Shown here: piece after piece, positions 51,861 through 60,553 of the stretch
How the letters are laid out: each line of letters starts with the position of its first letter
Numbering within the stretch: position 1 is the stretch's first letter
From: Flavobacterium kingsejongi
GTDB taxonomy: Bacteria > Bacteroidota > Bacteroidia > Flavobacteriales > Flavobacteriaceae
NCBI RefSeq assembly: GCF_003076475.1
Contig: NZ_CP020919.1
Coordinates: 1,550,001-1,614,000 of the forward strand
DNA length: 64,000 bases
Reading direction: 5' to 3'
Program-made: the position numbers and the translations under genes
Notes under the pieces: generated by a model
What the model was told of the DNA's origin: nothing
What the model saw: only the letters and a program-made list of their open reading frames with translations
Databases searched by the model: none

Positions 51861-52541
51861 TTAAATTTCCAGCAATAATAACACGGCATTTTCACTTAGG
51901 GCTTCAAAATCAATTGTGGAAATGTCCCATAGCGCAAGCCCGTCCCGATTTTCCAACAACCGATCCTGTACCTCAAAGGCACCATTCAGCACGAATGCAA
52001 ATATACCGTCTGCCGTTTCCTGCAATTGGTATTCCCCTTTTTGGCGACCATCAAAAACGCCTATGCTAAGCTGTACTCCGGGCTGTTCCAACAGTGTGGA
52101 AACCATGTTCCTTTGCGGGATATGACACGGGTGTACTGCAGTCCCATCCTGTGGAAAAGAAATTCCGGAAACCTGAATGTGCAGGTAGCTGGATGACTGC
52201 TTTTGTTCGCTGTTGCTAATGGTTACTGCCTGCTTTTTAGGATGTAGGCAGGTTAGTAGCTGCTCCGGTTCTATATTGTAAGGCTTTCCATCGTGTACTT
52301 CGACGGACAGGCTGCCGGATAGGGGAAACAGGAGCATCAGTTCATTGGCTTCCAAGGTAAGAAGTAGATTCTTTAGTGGTGCAAGAGCTACCTCTTTAAA
52401 AACACCGAGCGTTCCAAAAGGGTTGTCGGATGCAACTCTATCATCTCCAGGATTGAGGTAAGACAAACAACGAAAATTATTATTTTCCTGTTTGTTGACC
52501 AAATGGCTGTTGAAAATTCTCGAGGGGTTTTGTAGTATCAT
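51861..52541 (-). CDS. Pirin-like bicupin protein
   Basis: A 226-residue protein with two cupin-like halves: the first with LSYLNPGDDRV and an LFPLSGSLSVEVHDGK strand pair, the second with FAFVLNGAFEVQDRLLE. The pattern is that of pirin-family/quercetinase-type proteins, and the metal-ligand histidines of true quercetinases are not evident, so catalytic activity is doubtful. It lies between an intradiol dioxygenase-like and a hypothetical gene. Confidence 0.7.
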   Translation of the reverse strand: MILQNPSRIFNSHLVNKQENNNFRCLSYLNPGDDRVASDNPFGTLGVFKEVALAPLKNLLLTLEANELMLLFPLSGSLSVEVHDGKPYNIEPEQLLTCLHPKKQAVTISNSEQKQSSSYLHIQVSGISFPQDGTAVHPCHIPQRNMVSTLLEQPGVQLSIGVFDGRQKGEYQLQETADGIFAFVLNGAFEVQDRLLENRDGLALWDISTIDFEALSENAVLLLLEI

Positions 52542-52577
52542 GGCTTTTTATTTTAGGATCAACGGTACGAAAAATGG

Positions 52578-53315
52578 TTATCCATTCACTTTAATAGTGT
52601 GCATCAAGCTGAATCCTTCGGCTATGTTACCACTTACTGTAGCCATTTCCGTACCTGTGCCATCAGAGAATACATTATCATTGGCATTATAAGTATAGCC
52701 TGTTAATCCATTCCCATAGCCTGCCGATGAACTGACCAAAGCCACAGCACTATCATTACCTTCCGGGAATGCAATTTGTGTGACTAAAAGGGATGTCCCC
52801 GAAGCATTATAGATGTGGACATGAATATGGGTAGCCCGCCCATTGTACCAGGCTGGAAATATAGAGGTGAAAGCGACGGTCCCGTTTACATCTGTAGTTT
52901 GCCTGCCCCTTAAAAAGTGTACTGCAGTATAATTGGTGGATTGCATACCTGTTCCGCCATATTCTGAATACTCCCCGTCTTTATTGCAATGCCAGATATC
53001 AACAATTGCACCTGCGAAGGCGGCACAATCGGCAGTAATATTTTGCACAATTAGTGTAATCGCAAGGGGTATGCCGGTTTGCCCGTCGGTGATGTCGGAT
53101 TTTACAAGGGCAGACGGAATGTATGTAGGAAATGGACCCGCAGTTTCTGTAGCGGTTACTGTACAGGTACCGGAATTGCTCCCACCAGAAGATGAATTTC
53201 CGGTAGCCGGAGTTGTTGTTTCGTCATCATGGCTGCAACTGCTTAATAAAGCCGGAGCAGTACTAAGTAATCCTGCAAATCCAATTCCTGCGGTTAAAAA
53301 ATCTTTCCTTTTCAT
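52578..53315 (-). CDS. Intradiol ring-cleavage dioxygenase-like lipoprotein
   Basis: A 245-residue protein with a signal peptide and lipobox (LLSSCSHDDETTT; acidic residues after Cys suggest surface export). The mature part matches intradiol dioxygenases: GAIVDIWHCNKDGEYSEYG, ...NGRATHIHVHIYN. The two tyrosines and two histidines at these places are the likely iron(III) ligands. Catechol-type substrates are typical; a periplasmic or surface location is unusual for this family. Start at 53315. Confidence 0.83.
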   Translation of the reverse strand: MKRKDFLTAGIGFAGLLSTAPALLSSCSHDDETTTPATGNSSSGGSNSGTCTVTATETAGPFPTYIPSALVKSDITDGQTGIPLAITLIVQNITADCAAFAGAIVDIWHCNKDGEYSEYGGTGMQSTNYTAVHFLRGRQTTDVNGTVAFTSIFPAWYNGRATHIHVHIYNASGTSLLVTQIAFPEGNDSAVALVSSSAGYGNGLTGYTYNANDNVFSDGTGTEMATVSGNIAEGFSLMHTIKVNG

Positions 53316-53419
53316 AACGTGTAGTTTTTAAGTTATGAATTAAAAGTATTGTATCGATTCAAAATGCTAAAATAATAGCGATAAACGTGCTTTTTTTAGC
53401 GGTAAAACAATGAATACCG

Positions 53420-54100
53420 TTAAAGTAACTTTGAGATTACATCCTTGTAGGTATCCCCTATCGGGATTACAAAGGTGCCAATGTGTATCGTTTTATGCTT
53501 TATGGTCTGTATTTTTTGTATCGGTACAATGTAAGAGCGGTGTACCCTGATGAAATCGGAAGCAGGCAGTTTCTCCAATAGTGTTTTCATTGACAATCGG
53601 GCAACGAGCTTTGTACTGTTTGCTAAGTGGATTTGTACATAATCATCCAGGCTTTCAATCAGTACAATCGTATCAAATTCGATACGGTGTAATTTATAAT
53701 CCGCCCGTATCAGGAGATGGGTATGCTGATGGGTGTACTGGCGCGACAGGAGTTCATTTTTGCCTTTTGCTACGGCTGCCTGAAACCGTTCCAGGGAAAA
53801 GGGTTTGAGCAGGTAATCTACCGCATTGACATTAAAGCCCTCTACCGCATAATCACTATAGGCTGTGGTGAAGATTACCATAATCTCCTGATTGAGGCTT
53901 TTGTAAAAATCAATTCCATTTTTGGCCGGCATGTGGATATCCAGGAAAATTAAATCTACCGGAAATTTCCGAAGGAATTTTTGGGCTTCAGTAATCTGGG
54001 TAAATGTTTTTTCCAGCACAATATCTTCTGTCTCCTCACAAAAGCGGCTAATAATTTTTAAAGCCAACGGTTCATCATCTAAGGCTATTGCTCTAATCAC
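53420..54100 (-). CDS. LytTR-family response regulator
   Basis: A 226-residue regulator: receiver (1-115, D54 in LIFLDIHMPAKNG, K in VDYLLKPFSLE) and a LytTR DNA-binding domain (about 130-225; IRADYKLHRIEFDTIVLIESLDDYVQI, FIRVHRSYIVPI). It is the partner of the histidine kinase whose gene overlaps it by 4 bases (ATGA-type). Confidence 0.92.
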   Translation of the reverse strand: MIRAIALDDEPLALKIISRFCEETEDIVLEKTFTQITEAQKFLRKFPVDLIFLDIHMPAKNGIDFYKSLNQEIMVIFTTAYSDYAVEGFNVNAVDYLLKPFSLERFQAAVAKGKNELLSRQYTHQHTHLLIRADYKLHRIEFDTIVLIESLDDYVQIHLANSTKLVARLSMKTLLEKLPASDFIRVHRSYIVPIQKIQTIKHKTIHIGTFVIPIGDTYKDVISKLL

Positions 54101-55116
54101 TGCAGGTCTATTTGTAGTTCAACAAGATAATTTTTTTTGGTTTGTGCGATGTCCAGCTTATGCTTGCCGGGATAAATAAGATCCAGTCTTTTCTGGGTGT
54201 TTTCTATTCCGGTTTCGCTTTTCTCCTCCTCGGTAAGGGCAACGTCAACGATGGTATTGCGGACTCTTAAGAACAACTGCTGTTCTGTGCTATGAATAAA
54301 GATACTGATTTCTGATTTTTCTTCAGGGCTAAGGCCATATTTAAATGCATTTTCGATAAAAGGGAGCAACAGTAAAGGAGCAATTTGCTTGTCGTGAGTT
54401 TCTCCTTTTATATCCAGCGAGAATGTGAGGTTGTCTCCGGCCCTGAGTAACTGCATGGCGATATAATCTTTGAGATAGGCTATTTCTTTAGCGAACGGAA
54501 CATAGTCCCTGGAACTCTCGGTGACTAAATAGCGCATGATAGCGGATAATTTTAAAACCGCTCCCGGTGCTTCATCCGATTTTTCAAGCGTGAGCGCATA
54601 GAGGCTATTAAGTGTATTGAAAAGAAAATGAGGATTGATTTGTGCTTTGAGATAGGATACTTCCGCATGTAATTTTTGCATCTGGATGTTATTCAGCTGC
54701 TGATTGATCCGGGATAAAAAGGAAAGCATGAATATAAAAAGAAATTGCGGGATATAATTGTCGGAAAACAGCATACCTGGAGGTGGTCCCGCTTGTGGTG
54801 GCCTATCACCCATCGGTGCCATCGGTCCTCCGGGAATTAGTATTCCTGGGAGGAAGGAAATGATTGAAAACATTCCAAGTATAATGATAGCGTAGGCTAT
54901 TTTTTTGTCGGAGAGGTAATAGGCGGGAATAAAATACAGATAATTGGCATAGAAGAAACCCAGTAAGAAAACATAAGAGAGGAAGTTTCTTTGAAAGGGA
55001 GCTACCCGGAAAAGCTGCAGGCTATAATTAAAATCGGGTGATGACAGTATGGGGATGCACAGGAAAAATATGCTGGCAATGCTGTAAATGAGGAATAAAC
55101 GATGCTGTTTTGACAT
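54097..55116 (-). CDS. LytS-like sensor histidine kinase
   Basis: A 339-residue kinase of the His_kinase (PF06580) type: four hydrophobic N-terminal helices, a proline/glycine-rich loop (GGPMAPMGDRPPQAGPPPG) and the kinase box QINPHFLFNTLNSLYAL (His163), with LLPFIENAFKYGL in the ATPase domain. It phosphorylates the LytTR regulator encoded directly after it. The loop between helices 3 and 4 is the only extracytoplasmic candidate for sensing. Confidence 0.9.
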   Translation of the reverse strand: MSKQHRLFLIYSIASIFFLCIPILSSPDFNYSLQLFRVAPFQRNFLSYVFLLGFFYANYLYFIPAYYLSDKKIAYAIIILGMFSIISFLPGILIPGGPMAPMGDRPPQAGPPPGMLFSDNYIPQFLFIFMLSFLSRINQQLNNIQMQKLHAEVSYLKAQINPHFLFNTLNSLYALTLEKSDEAPGAVLKLSAIMRYLVTESSRDYVPFAKEIAYLKDYIAMQLLRAGDNLTFSLDIKGETHDKQIAPLLLLPFIENAFKYGLSPEEKSEISIFIHSTEQQLFLRVRNTIVDVALTEEEKSETGIENTQKRLDLIYPGKHKLDIAQTKKNYLVELQIDLQ

Positions 55117-55205
55117 GATTCTAAATATCTTTAGTTCAAAGCTACTAAGAAAAAGGAGAGGTCCTCTATTTTTGAGGCGAATAGGAAGATTATGAGGGTA
55201 AACAG

Positions 55206-55244
55206 AAACGCCTTATGATTCGGTTGAAAAATAAGGCGTTTTTT
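55206..55244 (-). terminator. Hairpin after the DUF3050 gene
   Basis: A 9-bp perfect stem (55207-55215 with 55232-55240) with a 16-base loop. T tract is stronger on the plus strand (55239-55244), so it might instead act on the other strand. Confidence 0.5.
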
Positions 55245-55250
55245 ATACTG

Positions 55251-56036
55251 TTATATAGAAGCTAAATTCTGGTGGGAAATAGTTTCTTCAATGGCATTCC
55301 AAAGCCCGATACGAACTTCCAATGCCTGGATTGAAACTTCTTCTACTTCTTTCCATCGTGTTGGGTTATTGTCACAAAGTTCGGTGATCATCTGCAGTGC
55401 CATAGGACCATGCTCGTCGGCATCCAATTCAATATGGCGTTCGAAATAATAGATGAGTTTACTAAGATCTTTCTCTGGGAAATTTTCCTGGAAATTTTTT
55501 AAGATTTCGGTAAACATAGAAGGAATAAGGTCTTCTCTCCCAAATGTAAAAGCAGCTGCAATTTCATGAGGTTTACCTTCTTCGATAACACGGAAGGTAA
55601 AGTCAAGAAAAGCCTTGATGTTGATATGCAGGTCGCTTTGCCGAATGGAGACAAATATATTTTGTGTGCTTACAACATTCTCCAGGAAATGCTCAACTGG
55701 AGCAGTATCAGCACCACAGGCTTTCATGGCGTCAATGTACATTTCATAATGGCTTTGTCTTTTTCCATCCAGGGAGATATCAGTTTCCTCTGCCAATACA
55801 ATTTCATTGATGAGGTAACGGATTTCGGGATTTCCAATAGGAAGCCAGGGTGTTGTGGTACAGGTAAGTTTGGATTGTAATGCTTTCAATAAAGACATAA
55901 AATCCCAAACGGCATACACATGGCTTTCGAGGAAGCGGTGTAAATCATCGGGATGTTGTACTTTTTTGTATAAGGGGTGCTGTAGTAGGATATTTTTTTG
56001 AGGCTGAATACTGTTGTTAATAGTTTCAATAGTCAT
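55251..56036 (-). CDS. DUF3050 domain protein
   Basis: A 261-residue, all-helical protein matching DUF3050, a family of the haem-oxygenase-like fold: HVYAVWDFMSLLKALQ, EIVLAEETDIS, and HIELDADEHGPMALQM, in which the histidines and glutamates recur along one face. It may bind a metal or haem-like ligand. Function is unknown. Confidence 0.78.
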   Translation of the reverse strand: MTIETINNSIQPQKNILLQHPLYKKVQHPDDLHRFLESHVYAVWDFMSLLKALQSKLTCTTTPWLPIGNPEIRYLINEIVLAEETDISLDGKRQSHYEMYIDAMKACGADTAPVEHFLENVVSTQNIFVSIRQSDLHINIKAFLDFTFRVIEEGKPHEIAAAFTFGREDLIPSMFTEILKNFQENFPEKDLSKLIYYFERHIELDADEHGPMALQMITELCDNNPTRWKEVEEVSIQALEVRIGLWNAIEETISHQNLASI

Positions 56037-56058
56037 AATAAGGAATTTTTACAAATGT

Positions 56059-56090
56059 AAAAAAGCTTCCTGTTTCCGGGAAGCTTTTTC
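56059..56090 (-). terminator. Terminator of the acyl-CoA dehydrogenase gene
   Basis: An 11-bp perfect stem (56060-56070 with 56079-56089), eight-base loop, A/T runs at both feet. Confidence 0.8.
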
Positions 56091-56140
56091 TATATATTTT
56101 AGGTATTGTTCTATCGAAAACACCAATGGAAAGAAATCTC

Positions 56141-57319
56141 TTATTTAAATGCAGGAAGTCCTGTAATATCCATACCGGTAATCAGCAGGTGGATATCATG
56201 TGTTCCTTCATAAGTAATCACAGATTCTAAATTCATCATGTGACGCATGATTGAATATTCTCCGGTAATCCCCATTCCACCAAGGATTTGTCTTGCTTCC
56301 CTTGCGATAGTAATCGCCATATCCACATTGTTTCTTTTGGCCATAGAGATTTGTGCAGAAGTTGCTTTGCCTTCATTTCTAAGGACACCCAGTCTCCAGG
56401 TCAATAACTGTGCTTTAGTGATTTCTGTAATCATTTCTGCCAGTTTCTTCTGTTGTAACTGCGTTGCTGCAATCGGTTTGTCGAATTGTATTCTTTCTTT
56501 AGCATAACGCAAAGCCGTATCATAACAATCCATCGCTGCACCAATTGCTCCCCAGGCAATACCATAACGGGCAGAATCCAGACAGCCTAGTGGCGCGCCT
56601 AATCCTGATTTGTTTGGTAACAGGTTTTCTTTAGGAACTTTTACATTATCAAAAATCAACTCTCCGGTAGCTGAAGCACGAAGGGACCATTTATTATGAG
56701 TTTCCGGGGTAGTAAAACCTTCCATACCTCTTTCTACGATTAATCCGTGTATTCTTCCACTTTCATCTTTGGCCCATACTACGGCAATATCTGCAAATGG
56801 AGCATTTGAAATCCACATCTTAGCGCCATTCAATAAATAATGATCGCCTTTATCTTTAAAATTCGTCACCATACCACTTGGATTGGATCCGTGGTCCGGT
56901 TCTGTAAGGCCAAAACAGCCGATAAATTCACCCGAGGCCAGTTTTGGGAGGTATTTCATACGTTGTTCTTCATTTCCATATTTCCATATCGGATACATGA
57001 CCAATGAAGATTGTACTGAAGCCGTAGAACGCACTCCAGAATCTCCTCTTTCTATTTCCTGCATGATCAGTCCATAAGAGATTTGGTCTAATCCGGCACC
57101 GCCATATTCTTCAGGTATGTAAGGTCCAAAGGCACCAATTTCTGCCAAACCGTTAATGATTTGTTTTGGAAATTCTGCTTTTTGAGCGTAATCTTCGATA
57201 ATTGGTGATACTTCACGTTTTACCCATTCACGGGCTGCGTCGCGTACCATTTTATGTTCATCAGACAATAATTCGTCCAATAGGTAATAATCTGGGGCTT
57301 GGAATAGATCTGGTCTCAT
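56141..57319 (-). CDS. gcdH: Glutaryl-CoA dehydrogenase-type acyl-CoA dehydrogenase
   Basis: A 392-residue FAD enzyme of the acyl-CoA dehydrogenase family. Landmarks RSTASVQSSLVMYPI, FGLTEPDHGSNPSGM and the C-terminal catalytic YEGTHDIHLLI with Glu371 match glutaryl-CoA dehydrogenases, which oxidise and decarboxylate glutaryl-CoA to crotonyl-CoA in lysine and tryptophan breakdown. Substrate assignment depends on residues I cannot verify beyond these motifs. It has its own terminator. Confidence 0.85.
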   Translation of the reverse strand: MRPDLFQAPDYYLLDELLSDEHKMVRDAAREWVKREVSPIIEDYAQKAEFPKQIINGLAEIGAFGPYIPEEYGGAGLDQISYGLIMQEIERGDSGVRSTASVQSSLVMYPIWKYGNEEQRMKYLPKLASGEFIGCFGLTEPDHGSNPSGMVTNFKDKGDHYLLNGAKMWISNAPFADIAVVWAKDESGRIHGLIVERGMEGFTTPETHNKWSLRASATGELIFDNVKVPKENLLPNKSGLGAPLGCLDSARYGIAWGAIGAAMDCYDTALRYAKERIQFDKPIAATQLQQKKLAEMITEITKAQLLTWRLGVLRNEGKATSAQISMAKRNNVDMAITIAREARQILGGMGITGEYSIMRHMMNLESVITYEGTHDIHLLITGMDITGLPAFK

Positions 57320-57458
57320 ATTTTAGTTTTAAATCTTCGCAAAAATAGGTAATGAATTCTAACAAATCAATAATTAAATGTGGTATTTAATCCTGAAAAG
57401 CAAAATATGTTAGATAAAACATGACTATCCTGCGATGACGGGCGGTAGTCTGGGAATG

Positions 57459-57836
57459 TTATTTTTTCAGGAGTGCAATTATTTCCTCTTTTTCTTTGAG
57501 CCGCCCTTCATAAAGTTGCTTTTGCTTTTTTAGTTTTCCCTGAAGTTCTGTAATCCGGAATTCATATTGTTCAAATAGTTTTTGAAGTACGCCGGCATAA
57601 TGAATTGCATTTTCAGGATCGTTAATCACGCTTGCATTTCCCGTTTCATTAAATAATTCGGAAACAGGCGTGTTGAGTAGTTTCGACAATATGAGAATTT
57701 CTTCTGGGGTAAATTTCGTTTCGCCTCGTTCTCTGCGGCTGTATTGTGATTGATTCAGCTCTAAATTAAAGGCAATTGCTTCCTGGGAAATCTTCTTGGT
57801 TTCCCGTATCGATTTAATTCGCTGGTGTAATTTCAT
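57459..57836 (-). CDS. XRE family regulator with coiled-coil tail
   Basis: A 125-residue regulator: helix-turn-helix in residues 5-60 (IRETKKISQEAIAFNLELNQSQYSRRERGE) and a C-terminal helical tail (about 85-125) rich in Glu, Lys and Leu (LQGKLKKQKQLYEGRLKEKEE), likely a dimerising coiled coil. It is divergent from the VKOR fusion gene, with a 9-9-9 inverted repeat in the spacer, so it may control the peptide cluster. Confidence 0.85.
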   Translation of the reverse strand: MKLHQRIKSIRETKKISQEAIAFNLELNQSQYSRRERGETKFTPEEILILSKLLNTPVSELFNETGNASVINDPENAIHYAGVLQKLFEQYEFRITELQGKLKKQKQLYEGRLKEKEEIIALLKK

Positions 57837-57893
57837 TATGTTAAAGTTAAGTAGGTTTGGGGGATTATGTGTAATTCACATGTTATATGCTAA

Positions 57894-57920
57894 AATAGTA
57901 TTTAATAAGCGAATACTATT
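57894..57920. promoter_or_regulatory. Inverted repeat AATAGTATT-N9-AATACTATT, candidate operator
   Basis: Two perfect 9-base arms separated by 9 bases, in the 115-base gap between the divergent XRE regulator and the VKOR fusion. Position and symmetry suit binding by the regulator. AT-rich background makes a chance match less improbable than the length alone suggests. Confidence 0.5.
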
Positions 57921-57951
57921 GGATATATTTGAAAAAAACATATTTTAAACT

Positions 57952-59529
57952 GTGATTGGAATTATTAAAAAATTTTTAGCATTAAATCAATACTCACAAT
58001 TCGTCCCTGAATTTGAGAGTCTCGTTTTGTCCCATCCCAATTATCCCAGCATTTTTGCGATTACGGATACTCTGGATATGCTTTCTATAGAAAATGCTGC
58101 CGTCAAAGTATCCAAAGAGCAACTGAACGATCTTCCGGAGACTTTTTTGGCAGTGTATGATAATCAAATCACTTTGGTTTTAAAAAAAGAGACCTTACGT
58201 GTTGAAACCGAAAAGGGAGAGAATATTGTGTTAACTCCGGAGGTATTCCAACAAAAATGGGATGGCATCATCATAGCCATTGAACCCGGAGTAGTGATAG
58301 TGCAAAAAAAGGCAAAAATGCAATTCGGCTTCTTAAGATATGTGCTGCCTTTTGTTTTGTTAGTATTAGTTTCTTTTTGGTATACCAGCTATGATTTGAC
58401 CGCTGTATTGTTTTTGATCACAGTAACTCTGGGAGTAATAGCAAGTGTTTTTATCCTGCAGGAGAAATTAGGAATGCAAAATGAGATCGTGTCAAAATTT
58501 TGTACTTCCAATGCCGCAACTTCCTGTGATTCTGTTATAAATTCAAATAAGAGCATTATTACAAAATGGATTGATTTTTCAGACTTACCGATTCTTTTTT
58601 TTAGCAGTAGTTTATTGGCAATTTTAATCCAGCCTTTGTATTCCGTTTTAGCCATTGGTAGTGTGGGTTTGCTTTCGCTTCCTGTAGTGGCCTATTCCAT
58701 AGTGCTTCAAAAGACACAGTTAAAAAAATGGTGCCTGATGTGCCTGTTTGTTTCCGGTATATTGGTGATTCAAAGTATTCTTTTTGTAGGGCTAAGTAGG
58801 GTATTTACAACGGAAGCTTTTCTATCAGGGGGTGTACTCTATTTAAGTGCATTAGTGCTTGTCACTACAGTATGGTTTGCGATAAAACCTGTAATAATTG
58901 AAAAAATTGAGGCACAAAAGGGATTAAATGAATTGAAAAAATTCAAGCGTAACTATGGGCTGTTTAATTTTTTATCAAAAGCTATTTCCTCACCGGACGG
59001 ATTGAGCAAGTTAAAAGGAATTTCTTTGGGGAACGACCTCGCTGCTGTAAGGTTAACTCTCATTGTGAGCCCCGGCTGTGGACATTGTCATAAAGCAGTA
59101 GAAGAAGGACTGGAACTGATTGCTAAATATCCTGAAAAAATAGGATTGGCAATACTATTTAATGTGAATCCTGAAAATGAAGAGAATCCGTATACTGCCA
59201 TCGTGCGGGAACTATTAGCGATTAATGATGTTGAGTATAGTAGGGTGAAAGAAGCACTCAAGGATTGGCATATTAAAAAAATGACTATGGAGCAGTGGAA
59301 AAAGAAGTGGGGGAATCATACGGCCACAATGCAGGTTACCCAACAAATTTACCTGCAATACCAATGGTGTGTAAAAAATGACTTCAATTACACTCCGGTG
59401 AAAATTATCAATAACCGCCTGTTTCCAAATGAATATGATATTTCGGAATTGAAATATTTCCTGAATGATTTTTCAGAAGCAGCCGATTTTTCGGAAGTAG
59501 AGGTAATGACGGAAGTGGAAACGGTTTAA
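57952..59529 (+). CDS. C39-like/VKOR/thioredoxin fusion protein, disulfide-forming enzyme
   Basis: A 525-residue membrane protein, start GTG at 57952. Residues 1-110 resemble a C39 peptidase fold (SHPNYPSIFAITDTLDML) but lack the catalytic Cys, so are probably inactive. Then come membrane helices and a VKOR domain with loop cysteines C184 and C192 and active-site C261-x2-C264 (KKWCLMC), which reduces quinone while oxidising a partner. The C-terminal thioredoxin-like domain has CGHC at 376-379. It would form disulfides in exported peptides. It heads the cluster of six Cys-rich precursors, so is likely their oxidase. Confidence 0.88.
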   Translation: MIGIIKKFLALNQYSQFVPEFESLVLSHPNYPSIFAITDTLDMLSIENAAVKVSKEQLNDLPETFLAVYDNQITLVLKKETLRVETEKGENIVLTPEVFQQKWDGIIIAIEPGVVIVQKKAKMQFGFLRYVLPFVLLVLVSFWYTSYDLTAVLFLITVTLGVIASVFILQEKLGMQNEIVSKFCTSNAATSCDSVINSNKSIITKWIDFSDLPILFFSSSLLAILIQPLYSVLAIGSVGLLSLPVVAYSIVLQKTQLKKWCLMCLFVSGILVIQSILFVGLSRVFTTEAFLSGGVLYLSALVLVTTVWFAIKPVIIEKIEAQKGLNELKKFKRNYGLFNFLSKAISSPDGLSKLKGISLGNDLAAVRLTLIVSPGCGHCHKAVEEGLELIAKYPEKIGLAILFNVNPENEENPYTAIVRELLAINDVEYSRVKEALKDWHIKKMTMEQWKKKWGNHTATMQVTQQIYLQYQWCVKNDFNYTPVKIINNRLFPNEYDISELKYFLNDFSEAADFSEVEVMTEVETV

Positions 59530-59574
59530 AAGGAGAGGGTGTAATCACCTGGAAAATACTGTGAAATGATTGAA

Positions 59575-59600
59575 GCCCAACAATCAATAAAGGATTGGGC
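59575..59600 (+). other. Intercistronic hairpin before the first precursor
   Basis: CAATC (59581-59585) pairs with GATTG (59593-59597) and GCC (59575-59577) with GGC (59598-59600), with CAA bulged, followed by GATTTTAAAA. It could be a weak attenuator or RNA-processing stem between the VKOR gene and the peptides. Confidence 0.35.
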
Positions 59601-59625
59601 GATTTTAAAACCTAAACTGTATACT

Positions 59626-59817
59626 ATGTTACAAAATATTTTAAATCTCAAAGGAGCAACATTACTCAGCGCTACGGAGCAAAAAACAATCGCAGGTGGA
59701 CGCTTGATCTGTTTTGATTTTCTTGCCGGAGTGTGCCGGCAAATTTCCAAAGGCTGTGGTGAAGTAGCATGCCAGCCTCCAGCGCCGTGTTGTATTATTG
59801 ATATTGATCCTGTTTAA
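59626..59817 (+). CDS. Double-glycine precursor peptide 1
   Basis: A 63-residue precursor. The leader (1-25, ending IAGG) shows the C39 pattern: Leu at -12, Glu at -8, Ile at -4, GG at -2/-1. The predicted core of 38 residues has six cysteines, in the pattern C-x7-C-x6-C-x4-C then CC near the end (PAPCCIID). The start is the ATG at 59626, which gives the same MLxNIL beginning as the other precursors; an upstream ATG adds 20 residues overlapping a hairpin. Probably secreted by the C39 exporter at 61115. Confidence 0.8.
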   Translation: MLQNILNLKGATLLSATEQKTIAGGRLICFDFLAGVCRQISKGCGEVACQPPAPCCIIDIDPV

Positions 59818-59859
59818 TAATAATTCAAATAAATTATAACCCTTAAATCATTAATTACC

Positions 59860-60045
59860 ATGTTAAAAAACATTTTGAAACTAAAAGGCGCAGCCATGCT
59901 AAGTGCAACGGAGCAGAAAATGGTCGTTGGCGGCCGATTGATTTGTATTAGACCTGACACTGGACAATGCAAATACATTTCGAAGTTTTGTGGCGAAACA
60001 ATTTGCCAGCCAGGAGGCGGAGGTATTATCGATCCTGTTGAATAA
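59860..60045 (+). CDS. Double-glycine precursor peptide 2
   Basis: A 61-residue precursor: leader of 25 residues ending VVGG (Leu -12, Glu -8, Val -4). The core of 36 residues has four cysteines, C-x7-C-x6-C-x4-C, and a Gly-rich end (PGGGGIIDPVE). It is the closest relative of peptide 1, with similar core start RLIC. Confidence 0.82.
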   Translation: MLKNILKLKGAAMLSATEQKMVVGGRLICIRPDTGQCKYISKFCGETICQPGGGGIIDPVE

Positions 60046-60087
60046 CAGGGGCTTTCTAAATAATTTTAATCCTGAATCTTTATACCG

Positions 60088-60285
60088 ATGTTAAAAAATA
60101 TTTTAAAATTAAACGGTACTCAACAATTGTCTAAAACGGAGCAAAAGTCGATCAATGGTGGAAAGAAACAATGCAAGGAAGTACCTCCATATGATCCCGA
60201 GAATCCTGACGCAGGCGCTGTATGCGTAGATCATGGCCCTCAATGTGCTGAAGTGGATTGTAGATTTCCCATTATAGAATTATAA
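60088..60285 (+). CDS. Double-glycine precursor peptide 3
   Basis: A 65-residue precursor: 25-residue leader ending INGG (Leu -12, Glu -8, Ile -4) and a 40-residue core beginning KKQC with four cysteines, C-x16-C-x6-C-x4-C, a PYDPENP segment and a CRFPIIEL-type end. First of three near-identical copies spaced about 232-238 bases apart. Confidence 0.85.
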   Translation: MLKNILKLNGTQQLSKTEQKSINGGKKQCKEVPPYDPENPDAGAVCVDHGPQCAEVDCRFPIIEL

Positions 60286-60319
60286 ATCATTTCGTAATTT
60301 TTTAAAACCCCAAATAGTT

Positions 60320-60520
60320 ATGTTAAAGAACATTTTAAAATTAGAAGGTGCTCAACAATTATCTAAAACGGGGCAAAAGTCAATCAATGGTGGGAAAAAG
60401 CAATGTAGACAAGCACTTCCTTACGATCCTGAAAATCCTGGATCAGGAGGGTATGCCTGTGTAGAATATGGACCTCAATGTGCTGAAGCAATTTGCAGAT
60501 TTCCTGGTATAGAATTATAA
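60320..60520 (+). CDS. Double-glycine precursor peptide 4 (Gly at leader -8)
   Basis: A 66-residue precursor, a copy of peptide 3. The 41-residue core has C-x17-C-x6-C-x4-C. The conserved leader Glu at -8 is Gly here (LSKTGQKSINGG, codon GGG against GAG), which may alter recognition by the C39 peptidase. Otherwise the leader is unchanged. Confidence 0.83.
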   Translation: MLKNILKLEGAQQLSKTGQKSINGGKKQCRQALPYDPENPGSGGYACVEYGPQCAEAICRFPGIEL

Positions 60521-60553
60521 ATCATTTCGAAATTTTTTAAAACCCCAATATCT

